Assembly: GCA_913041325.1 (NCBI GenBank) | Contig: CAJWHU010000081.1 | Span: 1 to 6,959 of the forward strand | DNA from: an uncultured Fidelibacterota bacterium | GTDB lineage: Bacteria; Marinisomatota; Marinisomatia; Marinisomatales; UBA1611 | Reading direction: 5' to 3' | DNA: 6,959 nucleotides | The notes under the pieces: generated by a model | Database searches by the model: none | Seen by the model: only the letters and a program-made list of their open reading frames with translations | Told to the model about the DNA's origin: nothing | In this document: positions 6,829 through 6,959 of the stretch, piece after piece | How positions within the stretch are numbered: position 1 is the first letter of the stretch | Layout: each line of letters opens with the position of its first letter | Program-made: the position numbers and the translations under genes

Positions 6829-6959
6829 TTAAGGTTTCTGAATCCAGATATAGCTATCTGCTTCCTGAGTGGAAATAACTGTAAGTGGCTCACAGTCTTT
6901 TTCAACTTCTTTAGGTTGTAATCCAACCCATTTTCTCACTTCACCTGATCTAAAACAAA
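6829..6959 (-). CDS. C-terminal end of an unidentified protein (partial, 5' end outside window)
   Basis: An open frame enters from the right edge on the minus strand and runs 42 codons to a TAA stop at 6829-6831. The visible tail is charged and hydrophilic: it begins CFRSGEVRKWVGLQPKEVEK and ends SYIWIQKP. No signal peptide, membrane segment or catalytic motif falls in this piece, and I do not recognise the family. The other two minus-strand frames hit stops within the first 25 bases, which supports this frame as the coding one. The stop lies 27 bp before the TTG start of the crotonase gene, with no terminator-like hairpin between them, so the two genes are probably co-transcribed. A link to acyl-CoA metabolism would follow only from that position. 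I am fairly sure it is coding and have no functional call. Confidence 0.6.
   Translation of the reverse strand, partial: CFRSGEVRKWVGLQPKEVEKDCEPLTVISTQEADSYIWIQKP

Noticed and set aside
6715..6921. Plus-strand open frame of 68 codons opposite the crotonase start
   Set aside because: It covers the crotonase N-terminus and the upstream gene tail on the other strand. It is cysteine- and leucine-rich without recognisable motifs and has no supporting ribosome binding site.
1..6959. Mobile element, CRISPR array, tRNA or defence system
   Set aside because: No terminal inverted repeats, transposase motifs, regularly spaced repeats, cloverleaf-like segments or defence domains were seen. Genes fill nearly all of the window.

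Overview
The window is a compact, AT-rich stretch of bacterial chromosome with every supportable gene on the minus strand, so it reads from high to low coordinates. The organism looks Gram-negative: the solute-binding protein has an Sec-type signal peptide ending in AVA with no lipobox cysteine, so it should be free in the periplasm. The AT-rich composition, short gaps, overlapping genes and the gene types would fit a marine alphaproteobacterium, but that placement is inference from style, not from a marker gene.

Layout in transcription order. (1) 6829-6959: the last 42 codons of an unidentified gene that runs off the window. (2) 6004-6801: a complete enoyl-CoA hydratase/isomerase (crotonase) family protein, 27 bp after gene 1, with a TTG start. 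(3) A 126-bp gap with a weak promoter candidate and a strong Shine-Dalgarno. (4) 4348-5877: periplasmic family 5 solute-binding protein. (5) 3380-4294: DppB-type permease. (6) 2460-3383: DppC-type permease, overlapping gene 5 by ATGA. (7) 852-2456: one polypeptide with two complete ABC ATPase domains (fused DppD-DppF type). (8) 76-822: a cytoplasmic SGNH/GDSL-family hydrolase, 29 bp after the ATPase. A perfect 8-bp hairpin is formed by its last codons and the stop region. The final 75 bases hold no recognisable gene.

Genes 4-7 make a complete peptide/opine/nickel-type (PepT family) importer: binding protein, two permeases, and both nucleotide-binding sites on one chain. The substrate cannot be read from the sequence. 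The hydrolase at the end of the operon and the crotonase just upstream suggest, as inference, an uptake-and-breakdown module. In it the importer brings in a small ester, amide or acylated compound, the hydrolase cleaves it, and the crotonase handles a CoA thioester from it. No frameshift, insertion sequence, tRNA, rRNA or CRISPR array was seen. The window is largely ordinary metabolism and transport. Its least explained parts are the hydrolase, its association with the importer, and the small elements around the gene ends.
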